Origin: Acidimicrobiales bacterium
Lineage (GTDB): Bacteria; Actinomycetota; Acidimicrobiia; Acidimicrobiales; RAAP-2
Direction: 5' to 3'
Length of the DNA stretch: 36,185 nucleotides
Assembly (NCBI GenBank): GCA_025449805.1
Contig: JANWIR010000091.1
Coordinates: forward strand, 1 to 36,185
Positions 35,670 to 36,185 of the stretch are shown piece after piece; position 1 is the stretch's first letter, and every line of letters starts with the position of its first letter. The notes beneath the pieces were generated by a model. That model made no database searches and had not been told where the DNA came from. It was given only the letters and a program-made list of their open reading frames with translations. The position numbers and the translations under genes are program-made.

Positions 35670-36185
35670 TCACCGCTTCGCCGTCTTGAGGGCAGACCGT
35701 TTGAGCGATTCGAGGATCTTTGGCGCTCGAACCAAGGCTGAGGCCTGGGCGCGAGCAACGACACGCGTGATGTTCTGGAAATGATGAAATGTCACGGCTT
35801 GTTCGATTCGGACGGCCTCAGCAACGGTTGCGATCAATCCAACCTGGGTGGCGCAACGAACCTCCATGACAGCGGTGCTTCTGGCCAAGCCACTCTGTGC
35901 AACGGGGGCCTGCAAAAAATGCATCATGGCATCCCGTGGCGTTCGATATCTGTAGCCTGCTGTGCGCATGCATGCGGACCATCGCACCACTGACTCTTGG
36001 TAACTGCTGGTCGAGAGGACTCCCGTCGTCACGAGGTTTGGTAAGTCGGTGTACACGCTGTCTGCTCGGAACCATGCCATGTAATTGCCGTACAGACGCC
36101 CTTCCGCCTGCGCGGTGCACCCTGCGGTGCTGTGGCCTAGCACCCCTCCCGTCGGTAATGCGACCTCAACGTCCGGGTTCGCAAC
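35670..36185 (-). CDS. Hypothetical protein, probably secreted/lipoprotein-type actinobacterial family (5' end outside window)
   Basis: Frame remains open upstream of 36143 to the window end (VANPDVEVALPTGG...); CTAQAEGRLYGNYMAW...VVRWSACMRTAGYRYRTPRDAM. Confidence 0.55.
   Translation of the reverse strand, partial: VANPDVEVALPTGGVLGHSTAGCTAQAEGRLYGNYMAWFRADSVYTDLPNLVTTGVLSTSSYQESVVRWSACMRTAGYRYRTPRDAMMHFLQAPVAQSGLARSTAVMEVRCATQVGLIATVAEAVRIEQAVTFHHFQNITRVVARAQASALVRAPKILESLKRSALKTAKR

Overview
GC-rich actinobacterial chromosomal segment with tightly packed genes and many 4-nt ATGA/GTGA overlaps. From left to right it contains: a glycerol / ether-lipid-like locus (partial glpD, AGPS-like FAD oxidase, FGGY kinase); a ferredoxin-reductase-like flavoprotein with an MBL hydrolase; xseB/xseA; an RNase P RNA gene; two heterodimeric ABC half-transporter pairs on either side of a TM0106-type RecB-like nuclease; an aldo/keto reductase; a histidine phosphatase / Zn-ribbon / NUDIX / PPOX / PhzF operon; EEP, MFS and CurA-like genes; a five-gene branched-chain amino-acid ABC operon; a SigK/RskA-like ECF sigma/anti-sigma pair divergent from a secreted ferritin-like x2 + cupredoxin operon; and a lower-GC accessory tail with HicBA and VapBC-type toxin-antitoxin modules separated by three same-orientation copies of a ~29-bp repeat, then secreted proteins. 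The strongest hunt results are: (1) the SigK/RskA - ferritin-like - cupredoxin module, with two near-identical promoter candidates ([A/T]CATCC-N15-CCGAAT), one facing each operon; (2) the 29-bp direct repeats bounding toxin-antitoxin cassettes; (3) an apparently compensated C-G to G-C swap in the P4 core of RNase P RNA; (4) an ABC exporter with fully reciprocal degeneration of its two NBDs; (5) three convergent gene pairs that share stop-codon bases. All assignments come from reading the sequence and recalled family motifs; no database search was run.
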